Positions 42,519 to 51,736 of a stretch of 64,000 nt of DNA are shown piece after piece (the first letter of the stretch is position 1; every line of letters begins with the position of its first letter). Source of the DNA: Bradyrhizobium zhanjiangense (GTDB taxonomy: Bacteria; Pseudomonadota; Alphaproteobacteria; Rhizobiales; Xanthobacteraceae); the NCBI RefSeq assembly GCF_004114935.1, contig NZ_CP022221.1:7027001-7091000 (forward strand), read 5' to 3'. A program made the position numbers and the translations under genes. The notes beneath the pieces are model-generated. The model ran no database searches and was not told where the DNA came from. It saw only the letters and a list, made by a program, of their open reading frames with translations.

Positions 42519-42673
42519 CGGAAGACCTCGTGTTGATAGTCCCGCGGGGGCCGGAGGTTAAACGGGCGCTTGTCAAGGCTGGCCATGGGCCCTCAGAATG
42601 CCGCTGGTGCGACTTTGTCCAGAGCACGGAGAGCATTGCGATACGGTCTGGCGATACTCGAGAGCACGGCTGA

Positions 42674-43201
42674 TCAAGCAGCGACGTCTCGAAGCTCTCG
42701 CACGACTGTCAAGTCGATACCGTCAATTGCCTTCTCGCTCGCTAGCGAAGCTTGGCCCTCTTCAATAAACGCGGTGGCCTGCAGCGGAAGGAATTGCAGC
42801 GTCTTTAGCCCAATAGAGTTCAGTGCCAGCGTCAGATAGAGCGCGAGAAAATCAGGCTGATTTCCTCGCGCTGCGGTAAAGACGCCGCCGGAAGCGACGC
42901 CGATAAAAACCGGACGATCCGGAAGCATTCCCACCTTCCCGACGGGCGTTGACTCCATTGTGCGGCCGACGCGCAGGACCTGGTCGATCCACGCTTTAAG
43001 AACCGAAGGGATAGTGAAGTTGTGCATTGGCGTTCCAATGACAATCACATCAGCCGCCTCGACTTCCCGAATGAGTGTTTCGGCAAGCTGCCTGATGCTC
43101 GCATCCGGCGCAACCTGAAGAAGCTTCTTGACGATCGCCGCCGAAAGCTCACGGCTATGAGATTTCGGGCGAGGACTGCTATCAATATGGAGGATATTCA
43201 T
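42674..43201 (-). CDS. Shortened FMN-dependent NADH-azoreductase-like flavoprotein
   Basis: 175 residues. MNILHIDSSPRPKSHSRELSAAIVKKLLQV is the flavodoxin-fold start of AzoR; EVEAADVIVIGTPMHNFTIPSVLKAWIDQVLRVGRTM and PVFIGVASGG follow. Family members have about 200 or more residues, with some 45 between the first helix and the EAADVIVIG strand; here APDASIRQ joins LAETLIREVEAADV directly, so that segment is missing. The FMN-binding loops remain, so activity is possible. Grouped with other redox genes on the same strand. Confidence 0.82.
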   Translation of the reverse strand: MNILHIDSSPRPKSHSRELSAAIVKKLLQVAPDASIRQLAETLIREVEAADVIVIGTPMHNFTIPSVLKAWIDQVLRVGRTMESTPVGKVGMLPDRPVFIGVASGGVFTAARGNQPDFLALYLTLALNSIGLKTLQFLPLQATAFIEEGQASLASEKAIDGIDLTVVRELRDVAA

Positions 43202-43233
43202 GCGAGGGATCCAAATGGCTAGGAAGCTCTTGC

Positions 43234-43269
43234 ATCAACCGCCTCCATAGCTCCTTGGAGGCGGTTGAT
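43234..43269. terminator. 13-bp stem-loop between the azoreductase and AhpD-like genes
   Basis: ATCAACCGCCTCC (43234-43246) pairs perfectly with GGAGGCGGTTGAT (43257-43269), loop 10. It lies 13 bases after the AhpD-like stop on the minus strand; no U-tract. Confidence 0.6.
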
Positions 43270-43282
43270 ACCACTGGCAGGC

Positions 43283-43828
43283 TCAGATCGAGCCGGCCGG
43301 TGCGACTGCGGGGAAGTCCTTGTCGGGATTGAACATGTTGTTGAAGAAGTTCGTCAGCGAGTACATGGCCACGAGCGCGACGATCTCCATGATATTCGCA
43401 TCCGTGTAGCCAGCATCGCGGACGGCTTGCAGATCGGCGTCTGTGACATGGCCTCGGCTCTCGATGATCTTGCGTGCAAACTGGACGGCGGCATCCCGCT
43501 TCGGGTCGGTTGCGTGACCCTTTCGGGCGAGAACAATGTCCTCCGCCGGCAGCTTGGCCATATGCTCCGCCGTGAAGCTATGCACCGTCAGGCAGTAGTT
43601 GCAGCCGTTCACTTCGGAGACGGCAAGGCCGATGCTGTCGCGGGTCTTGACGTCGAGTGCCTTGCTCAAGGAGCCGAGCAGAGCGGCCCATGCGTTGAAC
43701 GCGATCGGGCTTTGCGCGAAGGTCGCAAGCATGTTTGGCGTGAACCCGATGTTCTTGGTGAACATATCGAGGGTCGGTTTCGAATCGGCCGGAACGTGGT
43801 CCGGCTTCACAGCGACAGCTCTGGCCAT
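43283..43828 (-). CDS. AhpD-like/carboxymuconolactone decarboxylase-family peroxidase
   Basis: 181 residues from ATG 43828 with AAGGAG 7 bases upstream. The redox motif is NGCNYCLTVHSFTAEHM, C-x-x-C and His as in AhpD-type alkylhydroperoxidases, preceded by KALDVKTRDSIGLAVSEV. It should reduce hydroperoxides with an electron donor. Likely cotranscribed with the nitroreductase 35 bases upstream under the AraC-type regulator. Confidence 0.9.
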   Translation of the reverse strand: MARAVAVKPDHVPADSKPTLDMFTKNIGFTPNMLATFAQSPIAFNAWAALLGSLSKALDVKTRDSIGLAVSEVNGCNYCLTVHSFTAEHMAKLPAEDIVLARKGHATDPKRDAAVQFARKIIESRGHVTDADLQAVRDAGYTDANIMEIVALVAMYSLTNFFNNMFNPDKDFPAVAPAGSI

Positions 43829-43863
43829 GATATTTCTCCTTGGATAGTTGATTTCAGAGTTGG

Positions 43864-44550
43864 TTATGCGAAGTGCAGCACGTCGGCCACGGGCAGACGC
43901 GGCTTCTGCGGCCAGTTGCCGGGCCGCTCCGGCCCGACGGTCAACAGCATGACCGGGATTTCGTGTTCGGCCAGGCCGAACTCTTTGTGCACGGCTTCTG
44001 CATCGAAGCCGATCATCGGTGTCGAACTCAGGCCTAGCGAGCGGGCTGCATAGATGATGGCTGCGGCGCCGAAGGTAGCGGAGCGTACAGCCTCGTCGCG
44101 CTGGCGCTGCGGATGATTGTCGTAAAGACCGCGGGCGGGCCCCTCCCATTCCGGGACCATTTGTGCCGGCATGATTCCCGCTTCCACGACTGGCGCCAGA
44201 CGGTCAGGGACGGTGCTGGCATCGGCCAACTGGCCGACCATGATGAAGGTGACGGCTGCTTCGGTAATTGCGGGCTGATTCCAGGCAATCGGAAGCAGCC
44301 GAGCCTTTGCTTCGGGTGAGCGCACGGCGATGAAGCGCCAGTTCTGCAGATGGAAGGATGTCGGCGCTGACGTGCCGATCCGCACGAGGTCGCGGATCTG
44401 ATCGTCGCTGAGGACGGCCGTCGAGTCGTAATACTTCGCAGCACTGCGGCTCAGAATAGTTTCGATCACGGCGTTTGTCGGCAGCGGCTGCCCAAGTGAA
44501 CGGCAGGGCTCCGGATCGGCAGCGGCAACAGTTGTAGCGGCTTGGTTCAT
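43864..44550 (-). CDS. Nitroreductase-family flavoprotein
   Basis: 228 residues. ILSRSAAKYYDSTAVLSDDQIRDLVRIGTSAPTSFHLQNWRFIAVRS is the FMN-binding start (S-R-x-x-x-x-x-x and P-T-x-x-x-x-Q-N-W-R-F); GAAAIIYAARSLGLSSTPMIGFDAEAV is the C-terminal FMN loop. Uses NAD(P)H to reduce nitro or quinone compounds. Coupled with the AhpD-like gene downstream; an AraC regulator is upstream on the same strand. Confidence 0.92.
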   Translation of the reverse strand: MNQAATTVAAADPEPCRSLGQPLPTNAVIETILSRSAAKYYDSTAVLSDDQIRDLVRIGTSAPTSFHLQNWRFIAVRSPEAKARLLPIAWNQPAITEAAVTFIMVGQLADASTVPDRLAPVVEAGIMPAQMVPEWEGPARGLYDNHPQRQRDEAVRSATFGAAAIIYAARSLGLSSTPMIGFDAEAVHKEFGLAEHEIPVMLLTVGPERPGNWPQKPRLPVADVLHFA

Positions 44551-44642
44551 TGGGTTGCTCCGTTATCAAGTGACGGAGCCCAATTTACCGTGGGACGTGA
44601 TCTTTTCTAGCCTCTATTGGCTCAAATTGGCGCTCAAAAGGA

Positions 44643-45620
44643 TCATTCTGGCGAAGGTTCGGACTCATCGCCATTGTGCGCCAGTCGGCGCCATTCGCCT
44701 GGTGTCATCCCCATCCTCTCCGCAAATACACGCCGGAAGGCCGAAACCGATTGATACCCGACCGTCTCAGCCACAGCCTCCGTACTGATCCTAAGCTTCT
44801 TGAGCTCGTTGGCGGCCATGCTCATGCGCAGATCGGTCAACAGGTCGAGGGCGGAGCGACCTAACTTGTCCTGAAACTGGCGCATGAATGTCGCGCGTGA
44901 CATGCCGCATAGATCGGCCAGATCGGGAAGCTTCCAAGGTCGCGCCGGATCAGCGAACATCGCCGCAATGGCCGGCGCCAATCTCGGATGGCCAGCAAGG
45001 GCCAACAAGCCTTCGGTGGATTTTCCAGATTCGCTCGCGGCGCGGAGAACGAGAGTGAACAAGATCGAAGAAAGCGCGTTCAGAATGGCGCGTCCTCCCG
45101 CTCTATCCTCAGCGGACTCCATTCGCATTAAGCTGACGAGTCCGGAAAGTTGACTCGATGCCGACGCGATGTCCTCTTCCCCGTGGTTTTTCAGAGCCCG
45201 CACGACCAGATTTGCTGGCAGGTAGTTGCGGACTAATCGATCATGGGGTGGCACGACGAAAAATCGTCCGCACAGCAGATCTAGTTGCTCACCCGGTCCA
45301 TTGTTCTCGCTCAACATCCATCCTGCGGAGCCCCTGCTTTCGTGCGTGTTGATCGGCGCTTGGCCGCTACCGTCGTGCAGCACATGCGCCGAACCGTGAG
45401 GGAGCAGCACGATATCCCCGCTCCCAAGCTCCTGCACCGTTCTCGATTCAGGGTCCTCGAAAATGGCACGGCCCTTGACTATGACATGGTAGGGGATCTC
45501 GTTCGCCGCCGCCCTCGGCCAGATAATACGCCATGGTGCGCCGTAGGCGCAGCGGACCTCAAGCTGGCCGGTAACGGTGATGATTTGCAGGAGATGACTC
45601 AACCAGTCGATTTGAGACAT
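44643..45620 (-). CDS. AraC-family regulator with cupin sensor domain
   Basis: 325 residues. N-terminal cupin_6 domain (EVRCAYGAPWRIIWPRAAANEIPYHVIVKGRAIFEDPESRTVQELGSGDIVLLPHGSAHVLHDG) and C-terminal AraC helix-turn-helix (WKLPDLADLCGMSRATFMRQFQDKLGRSALDLLTDLRMSMAANELKKLRISTEAVAETVGYQSVSAFRRVFAERMGMTPGEWR). It lies 92 bases before the nitroreductase gene, so it likely controls the nitroreductase/AhpD pair. Confidence 0.93.
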   Translation of the reverse strand: MSQIDWLSHLLQIITVTGQLEVRCAYGAPWRIIWPRAAANEIPYHVIVKGRAIFEDPESRTVQELGSGDIVLLPHGSAHVLHDGSGQAPINTHESRGSAGWMLSENNGPGEQLDLLCGRFFVVPPHDRLVRNYLPANLVVRALKNHGEEDIASASSQLSGLVSLMRMESAEDRAGGRAILNALSSILFTLVLRAASESGKSTEGLLALAGHPRLAPAIAAMFADPARPWKLPDLADLCGMSRATFMRQFQDKLGRSALDLLTDLRMSMAANELKKLRISTEAVAETVGYQSVSAFRRVFAERMGMTPGEWRRLAHNGDESEPSPE

Positions 45621-46155
45621 AAAACCTCAAGAACCTGAATTGCCACGCAGCATACTGTATTGCGCCGAGCGCGCTTCTGATTACTACGGCCCGGAGATTA
45701 GCTCGTATTTTCCACGATATGTGTTCCTGATCTCTTCCTGGCCCGATAGGAGACGAAGCCAGTGCGCGTCGGAGGCTCCAAACAAGGAGGAGATGGTTGC
45801 GTGTCGACCGCCGTGGGAGTCAGCCTTGACCTTTGATCTTTGGAGGTCAGCAAAAATTCTGCTTGGTCAATCGGGGGCGACCGGTAGCTGCAGATCGGAC
45901 GGAGAACACAGAAGCACCGCTCCACGCCGGCCGAAGATCAACGCTTTCGGTTAACGTAGATGACACAGCCGCGGCTAAGCAACTTGCCTTGATCTAAGAA
46001 CGGGATTGAGGACTGTCGCCGCACAATTCCCCCCGCTATGGAAACCATAAGTACTGGCTATTGGAAACTTTCGAGCCGCGCTGCGACCTTGACAGCCACT
46101 CAGTCGAATAACGACCAGGACAACCGTTTCAGCCAACACGAGCAGGAAACCCCTG
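45621..46155. other. Intergenic stretch, no gene seen
   Basis: 535 bases of mixed composition between the AraC gene and the SnoaL-like remnant. No convincing frame, repeat or RNA; promoters of the flanking plus-strand genes should lie here. Confidence 0.45.
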
Positions 46156-46585
46156 ATGTCCGGACCCAATCCGCTCGCTTCCAAACCCGAAAACATTCTG
46201 ACGTCGCTGCTCGAGCGTTTTCACTCCGAAGGTCGGCGCGATGATGCCAATGTATGACCCAAAGCCCGTCTTCATTACGAGTGACGGACGAACTACTACC
46301 ACCGAAATCGCCGCTCGACTCGAGTGCGATCTCAAGTACGGTTTGCCGCTCAAGGCCAGCGCGCGTCATGTGTACGTTGACGGCGATTTCGCGCTGATCG
46401 GGCTGGATCGGTCAATTGATGGCAACGGTCTAAGTCGCAAACCCGTTGAAGGCTCAGCGAGCGGCGTCGTACGCCGCGCGGATCGACGATGGCAGTACCT
46501 GATCGACAATATCCAAAGGACGGATGTGGCAGCTCTCAGCGATGGGGCCACTCGTCAGCTTGGCACCAATATCACCGCCACCTAG
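46156..46585 (+). pseudogene. Frameshifted SnoaL-like (NTF2-fold) protein
   Basis: From ATG 46156 the frame gives MSGPNPLASKPENILTSLLERFHSEGRRDDANV then stops. The frame one step over, from 46241, continues with MYDPKPVFITSDGRTTTTEIAARLE ... ASARHVYVDGDFALIGLDRSIDGNG ... SGVVRRADRRWQYLIDNIQ, the second half of a YybH/SnoaL-like protein. A one-base change around 46235-46243 (GGCGCGATGATG) explains it. Cannot give a full NTF2 fold unless translated with frameshifting. Confidence 0.75.
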
Positions 46586-46701
46586 TGAAGCAAACCAACC
46601 GGAGAACTCGGATCTGCGCGCCCGATTTCTTTGGAAGACGATCGATTCGCTACTCGATGCAAAACTTGCCACCAGTGATCAGCAAGTCTTACAGGAGCGG
46701 A

Positions 46702-47934
46702 ATGCTCCCGCTGGCATTTTTATCAGCGGTAGTTTCCTTGGTGGTCTCATTCGCCGCTGCGGCCGCTCCGATCCCCCTTTACAACACCTACCGGACAGAA
46801 GACGGGTTCACTAACGCCGGTATTTCGATGGCCGTCGTTGCGTACGCCGTCGGCACCATATCCGCACTGTTGGTACTGGGACGGCTGTCCAATCATCTGG
46901 GCCGCCGGGTCACTGCGATCACTAGCCTCGGTCTTCTCCTGCTGGGGTGTCTGCTGTTGCTGAATGTGCATGACATCGACACTCTGCTGGCCGGTCGGCT
47001 CCTCGTCGGCCTCGGCACCGGGTTGGCTGGCAGCAGTCTGACCTCCTACATCGTCGATGCGGCACCCAGCAGACCGGAATGGTTGGCGTCCGTTGTCACT
47101 AGTCAAGGACCGATGCTCGGCGTCGCTATCGGCGCCATAGCATCCGGCGCGCTTGTTGAGTTCGGCCCCTGGCCGCGCGAACTCATCTATCTCGTCTGCG
47201 TTTGCTTCCTATTACTGTCTGTTGCACTCGTCGCAATCAGTCCGGAAACAGCAACTCCGACTCCGGGCGCTTGGCGATCGCTGTTACCCCAGGTCAGCGT
47301 ACCGGCGCGGGTCAGGCATCTGCTCCCTGTCGCGGCGGCGGTGTTTCTGGCTACTTGGGCCAGCGGGGGCTTCTACCAAGCGTTCATGCCTGCGCTTGTA
47401 CAAGATGAACTCCACACCCGCAGCCCGTTGATCCTCGGGCTAGCGTTCGCTGCCTATATGACCCCCAGCGTTCTCGGCGCTCCCATTGGTGGCTGGTTCA
47501 CATCCGCGGTAGCCCAACGCGTCGGTATGATCACCTTCGTGGCCGGAATGATCGGCATCAGCACTGCAATCTTAGCCGGCGCACTGGCGTTGTTCATCAC
47601 CGCGACCATGGTTGCCGGTGCCGGCCAGGGCATCGCCATCAGCGCCGCCACACGCGGCTTGCTGCACGGGAGCACTCTCGCCGAACGGGCACCAATCTTC
47701 AGCGCGATCTACCTTCTCTGCTACAGCGGCGCCGCCTTCCCGAGCCTCATCTCCGGGCAACTTTCCAGCCTGTTCTCGCTTCCGCAGATCACGCTCGGAT
47801 ACGGCGGACTTGCCGTCGTCGCCACCCTATTCACCCTTCTCGGTGCGCGCAATCCGCACATCGACAGGACCGGGAAGAGCACGTCCGACGGCTCGACCGC
47901 TAGCGGTTCACCAGTACAGGGAACAGTGTCATGA
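46702..47934 (+). CDS. MFS transporter
   Basis: 410 residues from ATG 46702 (GGAG 4 bases upstream); an in-frame ATG at 46657 adds 15 residues without ribosome site. Twelve helices: AFLSAVVSLVVSFAAAAAPIPLYNTYRTEDGFTNAGISMAVVAYAVGTISALLVLGRLSNHLGRRVTAI is the helix-1 to motif-A region of small-molecule efflux MFS proteins. The stop overlaps an ATG (ATGA, 47931) that opens a short frame with MRIVAILGAALSG, probably the remnant of a coupled gene. Substrate unknown. Confidence 0.9.
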   Translation: MLPLAFLSAVVSLVVSFAAAAAPIPLYNTYRTEDGFTNAGISMAVVAYAVGTISALLVLGRLSNHLGRRVTAITSLGLLLLGCLLLLNVHDIDTLLAGRLLVGLGTGLAGSSLTSYIVDAAPSRPEWLASVVTSQGPMLGVAIGAIASGALVEFGPWPRELIYLVCVCFLLLSVALVAISPETATPTPGAWRSLLPQVSVPARVRHLLPVAAAVFLATWASGGFYQAFMPALVQDELHTRSPLILGLAFAAYMTPSVLGAPIGGWFTSAVAQRVGMITFVAGMIGISTAILAGALALFITATMVAGAGQGIAISAATRGLLHGSTLAERAPIFSAIYLLCYSGAAFPSLISGQLSSLFSLPQITLGYGGLAVVATLFTLLGARNPHIDRTGKSTSDGSTASGSPVQGTVS

Positions 47935-48021
47935 GAATCGTCGCTATTCTGGGCGCCGCTTTATCCGGATTGAAGCGCAGATCATACCCAGCAATGAGAC
48001 AAATGAGAGGAGATCATTCCC

Positions 48022-48939
48022 ATGAAAGCGATCGTTGTAACGGACCAGGCTGCGGGAACGGCGGGGATGAAGCTGGTGGAGCGACCCGAGCCGCAGGCAG
48101 CGATAAATGACGTCGTCGTTCAGGTTCATGCGTCTGGATTCACCTCGGGCGAGCTGACGTGGCCTTCGACCTGGACCGATCGTCTCGACCGTGACCGGTC
48201 GCCAACGATTCCCGGCCAGGAGCTGGCAGGTATTGTCACCGCTCTCGGCTATGGCACGACCGGACTGTCGGTAGGACAACGGGTGTTCGGTCTCTCGGAC
48301 TCGTATCGCGGCGGCACTCTGGCCGAGTATGTGGCAGTGGAGGCACGCAATCTCGCACCGCTGCCAGGAGACGTCGAGTTCTCGGTGGGGGCGGCCGTGG
48401 CGATGCCGGGCCTGACTGCTTGGCAGGGACTGTTCGTGCACGGTCGCCTTCAGGCGGGGCAGAGCGTTCTCGTGCACGGCGCGGCCGGCGCGGTCGGCTC
48501 GATGGTGACACAGCTCGCACGAGAGGCCGGTGCCTACGTCATCGGCACGGGACGTGCCGCCGACCGTCAGAAAGCGATCGACTTCGGCGCGCAGGAGTTC
48601 GTCGACCTCGAGAACGACGATCTCGAAGGCGCCGGCGGTGTCCATCTGGTTTTCGACGTCATCGGGGACGAGATCGGTAAGCGGTCCGCCGGCCTGGTTC
48701 GAACCGGAGGAACGTTGGTAACCATCGCCGGGCCGACCGAAGCGCGGCCCGCCGACGGCTTGGCGATCGACTTTGTTCTGGTGTCCGATCGCGCGCAACT
48801 GGGTGAGATCGTCCAGCGGGTACGGGACGGACGACTGCGTACAAACATCGGAAACATCGCGCCCCTTGATGAGGCTGTCGCCGCTTTCAATCCGACGCGA
48901 CGGATCAGCGGGAAAACGATCATCCGAGTTCGTCCGTGA
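48022..48939 (+). CDS. Zinc-less alcohol dehydrogenase/quinone oxidoreductase, copy 1
   Basis: 305 residues. MDR-superfamily, NADP-type: MKAIVVTDQAAGTAGMKLVERPEPQAAINDVVVQVHASGFTSGELTWPSTW, IPGQELAGIVTALGYG, LPGDVEFSVGAAVAMPGLTAWQGLFVHGRLQAGQSVLVHGAAGAVGSMVTQLAREAGAYVIGTGR (cofactor site GAAGAVG). The cysteines and histidines of zinc ADHs are absent. GAGAGGAG precedes the ATG. A close paralogue of the same length lies at 58741-59658 on the opposite strand. Could detoxify quinones or enones. Confidence 0.92.
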   Translation: MKAIVVTDQAAGTAGMKLVERPEPQAAINDVVVQVHASGFTSGELTWPSTWTDRLDRDRSPTIPGQELAGIVTALGYGTTGLSVGQRVFGLSDSYRGGTLAEYVAVEARNLAPLPGDVEFSVGAAVAMPGLTAWQGLFVHGRLQAGQSVLVHGAAGAVGSMVTQLAREAGAYVIGTGRAADRQKAIDFGAQEFVDLENDDLEGAGGVHLVFDVIGDEIGKRSAGLVRTGGTLVTIAGPTEARPADGLAIDFVLVSDRAQLGEIVQRVRDGRLRTNIGNIAPLDEAVAAFNPTRRISGKTIIRVRP

Positions 48940-49203
48940 GGAAGCAGCGAAGGCGAGCGGTTATCCCCTCCCCCATGGATTGTCAGCGCTTCCCCGCGGG
49001 CCTGTGCGTGGGGCAGGCTGTGCCCATCCATCCCGTCGTCTCTCAGCTGATTTCCAAGGTCGTGCCCGGATACCCATGCCATACCGCGGCCGTATCGTTG
49101 CCTGCTTTTCTGGATGCACCAGCGGGCGAGCTCGGCTCGCATCCTGGCGGAGAATTCGCCTTTGCCCCGGCCCGGCGCGGCCCGCTTATCTGGGAGGAAG
49201 AAA

Positions 49204-49899
49204 GTGACCGTCGATCATCCAATTTTTGCGCGCTGGCCGGCGCAGTATCCCGATCGGCTGCAACTCTTTTCCACTTCCACGCCCAACGGAGTGAAAGTCG
49301 GCATCATGCTTGAGGAAACGAGCCTTCCTTACGAGCCGCACCGGATCGACATCATGGCGAACGAAACCCACGACCCGGCGTTTCTCGCGCTCAACCCCAA
49401 CGGAAAGATTCCCGCAATCTACGACCCTGATGGGCCTAGCGGAACACCGCTCGCGCTGTTCGAATCGGGCGCGATTCTCCTCTACCTTGCCGACAAGACC
49501 GGACAATTCATCTCGGCCGATCCAAACACCCGCTATGAAACGATCCAGTGGGTGATGTGGCAGATGGGCGGAGTGGGGCCGATGTTCGGCCAGGTCGGGT
49601 TCTTCAACAAATTCGCCGGTAAGGCCTATGAAGACAAGCGCCCGCGCGACCGCTACGCGAACGAATCAGCGCGGCTGCTCGGTGTCCTGGACCAACGGCT
49701 CGCGGACCGGGACTGGGTGATGGGGGCCGACTACAGCATCGCCGACATTTCGCTGCTCGGCTGGGTGCGCAATTTGATCGGCTTCTACGAAGCACGCGAT
49801 CTCGTCGGCTTCGACCGCTTTCTTCATGTGCAGGCGTGGCTCACCCGTGGCCTCGCGCGGCCGGCGGTGCAACGCGGGCTGCAAGTGACAGCTGGCTAG
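49204..49899 (+). CDS. Glutathione S-transferase family protein
   Basis: 231 residues from GTG 49204 with GGGAGGAAG upstream. The thioredoxin-fold N-domain has LQLFSTSTPNGVKVGIMLEETSLPYEPHRIDIM ... FLALNPNGKIPAIYDPDGP, and ESGAILLYLADKTG for glutathione binding; the helical C-domain ends GFDRFLHVQAWLTRGLARPAVQRGLQV. It resembles the YfcG/YghU-type. Likely acts on electrophiles or disulphides in the cytosol. The 263 bases before it contain no gene. Confidence 0.92.
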   Translation: MTVDHPIFARWPAQYPDRLQLFSTSTPNGVKVGIMLEETSLPYEPHRIDIMANETHDPAFLALNPNGKIPAIYDPDGPSGTPLALFESGAILLYLADKTGQFISADPNTRYETIQWVMWQMGGVGPMFGQVGFFNKFAGKAYEDKRPRDRYANESARLLGVLDQRLADRDWVMGADYSIADISLLGWVRNLIGFYEARDLVGFDRFLHVQAWLTRGLARPAVQRGLQVTAG

Positions 49900-49931
49900 A
49901 AGCGCTCGCGAAGAGCAAGGAGATGGTATCT

Positions 49932-50402
49932 ATGATTGAAATCACTGCCGACATGGAGGCAATCATCAAACAAGCGATATTGTCGTTTGTGGCGACAGTC
50001 AACGAGGATGGAACGCCAAATCTTTCCCCGAAGGCGTCTTTGACGGTGAGAACCGGCATTCTATACTTCGCCGACATCGCCTCGCCTCGGACGATATTGA
50101 ACTTGAAGCGCAATCCCGCTGTCGAAATTAACGTAGTCGACATCTTCCAGAGGCGCGGCTACCGATTCAAGGGCCGTGCGTTGATACTGCCGCCAGAAGA
50201 TGGCGAGTCCTTAATGATCGCCGACTGGGTTCGGGCGACGAATGGCCTAGAGTATCCTGTCGATCACGTTGTCAAAATCGAAACCACTTCAATCAGCCCG
50301 TTGCTATCTCCAGCCCATGTCTTCGCCCGCCCTCCTCGAAGTCAGGACGAAATCAGGAGTACCTACTATCAAAAGTACGGTGTGAAGCCCATCGGGGCAT
50401 AA
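49932..50402 (+). CDS. Pyridoxamine 5'-phosphate oxidase-family FMN-binding protein
   Basis: 156 residues from ATG 49932; AAGGAG lies 9 bases upstream, on top of an earlier in-frame ATG at 49923 which is therefore less likely. MEAIIKQAILSFVATVNEDGTPNLSPKASLTV ... ILYFADIASPRTILNLKRNPAVEINVVDIFQRRGYRFKGRALIL is the split-barrel flavin-binding pattern. It may be a flavin or F420-type reductase. Follows the GST by 32 bases. Confidence 0.9.
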   Translation: MIEITADMEAIIKQAILSFVATVNEDGTPNLSPKASLTVRTGILYFADIASPRTILNLKRNPAVEINVVDIFQRRGYRFKGRALILPPEDGESLMIADWVRATNGLEYPVDHVVKIETTSISPLLSPAHVFARPPRSQDEIRSTYYQKYGVKPIGA

Positions 50403-51192
50403 GTGCCGGCTCCGAAAAAAGGCTGGTAGATACCCAGAGGTAGAAAGTCCGCGAAGATCCGAACCATTATCTCGACCGCCGCGTAGCGCAGCCTTTATCG
50501 ATGGCCGCCCCACGCTGATGTGAGTTCAGGCGCGAGGCTGCTCGCTGTCTACTGCCTCGACACCAATGACAAGGCGCTTACCGCGCTCATCAAATAACCC
50601 CCTTAGGACTTAAGAGGAGCGAGGGTCTTTCGTCGTAGGGCGGAAGCGGTCCATGCCATCGAATTTACCCGCGACGCCTCAACCGCGACGGTGGGAGCTT
50701 CCATGGGCGCGTTTACGAAGTTTGTTTTCTTTACTTTCTACTGGACGTGCCAGGAAGAGCCTGCAGCTCCTCGGTGGAGTATCGAAACAATGTGAACGTC
50801 CCGCGACCGTCGAAGGAAAGTAACCTGTGGAGATAGTGATCGGCGGCACAGGCATCATTAGCTCGAAGATCGTTCCACTCCAGGGGGCATGACATCGTCG
50901 CGGCGTCGTGTGCATCAACATCGTCACTGGAGATGGCCAAAGAGCCACGGCCGGCGCACAGGTGGTGATCGACGTCTGTCGCTGACGTGACCGGTTAGCT
51001 GCCGCCTACGGCGAATACTTCACTCCGATCAGAAAATTGATCATGACCGCCTTGGTCGAGCTCGGCCGCGCTTATCTCATCCCAGTCCTGGCGGATTTCC
51101 TCATGCCCGCCTGGACCCAAGCAAATTGACTCCTCGCTGATCGAGCGCGGAGTCGCGGAACCTATTTGAGGAGCAAAATCGGCCCGGGGACC
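50403..51192. other. Intergenic stretch of island, no gene seen
   Basis: 790 bases with several short frames (for example minus-strand 50731-50940) whose composition is unconvincing. No transposase, RNA gene or strong hairpin recognised; may be decayed DNA. Confidence 0.45.
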
Positions 51193-51402
51193 CTAAGCGC
51201 CCCTGCCATCCTTTTTGCCGAGCACGCAGCGCCATGCCGCGAGGCGCTCGGTCGGATGCTGATTCATCCAGTCGGCAAGCTGCGGTGCCCCCATCAGGCA
51301 GGACTGCATCGAGATGTCAGCGAAGTTCGAGGTGGTGACGGTCTGCTCGTGGCAATTTGCTGGAGAAGAAAGGCTGCAGAGTACGGCGATGATCGCGATC
51401 AT
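51193..51402 (-). CDS. Small secreted protein, 69 aa
   Basis: MIAIIAVLCSLSSPANCHEQTVTTSNFADISMQSCLMGAPQLADWMNQHPTERLAAWRCVLG: short signal-like start, then a compact body with three cysteines (C17, SC, RC) that could form disulphides. Its ATG overlaps the stop of the upstream gene (ATGA), a two-gene operon. Family seen in Bradyrhizobium; role unknown. Confidence 0.72.
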   Translation of the reverse strand: MIAIIAVLCSLSSPANCHEQTVTTSNFADISMQSCLMGAPQLADWMNQHPTERLAAWRCVLGKKDGRGA

Positions 51403-51587
51403 GATACGCCCCCATCGCCGCGATCGATGTCTGCGCCCACGCGCATGTGGCTTGCGCATGCATTGTCCGACTGGTCGCAGGCGAATTCAGACGGCGGGAA
51501 GACGCTGTCATAGATTGCTCGAGCTTCTCGAACAAGGCGAGCTCGCTCTCGCTCTGACTTTGGTGCAAATCGAATGATCTCACCCAC
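51399..51587 (-). CDS. Small protein, 62 aa, MGEIIRF family
   Basis: GTG start at 51587 with GGAG 6 bases upstream. MGEIIRFAPKSERERARLVREARAIYDSVFPPSEF is the conserved front part of short rhizobial proteins; the rest is variable. Cytosolic. Upstream partner of the secreted protein. Function unknown. Confidence 0.72.
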   Translation of the reverse strand: MGEIIRFAPKSERERARLVREARAIYDSVFPPSEFACDQSDNACASHMRVGADIDRGDGGVS

Positions 51588-51736
51588 GTTTCACTCCTAT
51601 CATGGCACATTATCGTACTATTTAGCGATTAAGGTTCGTTGACGTCGATTTGGGCACCCGTGCAGTTAGCAAACGAGGGGGTAAGAACAAGTAACGGATC
51701 GGATGTTGTAGGCGTCAGTCGTTCGGCCCGGTCGAG

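Noticed and set aside
50731..50940. 69-residue minus-strand frame
   Set aside because: No ribosome site, no recognisable motif and isolated in a non-coding stretch; not supported enough.
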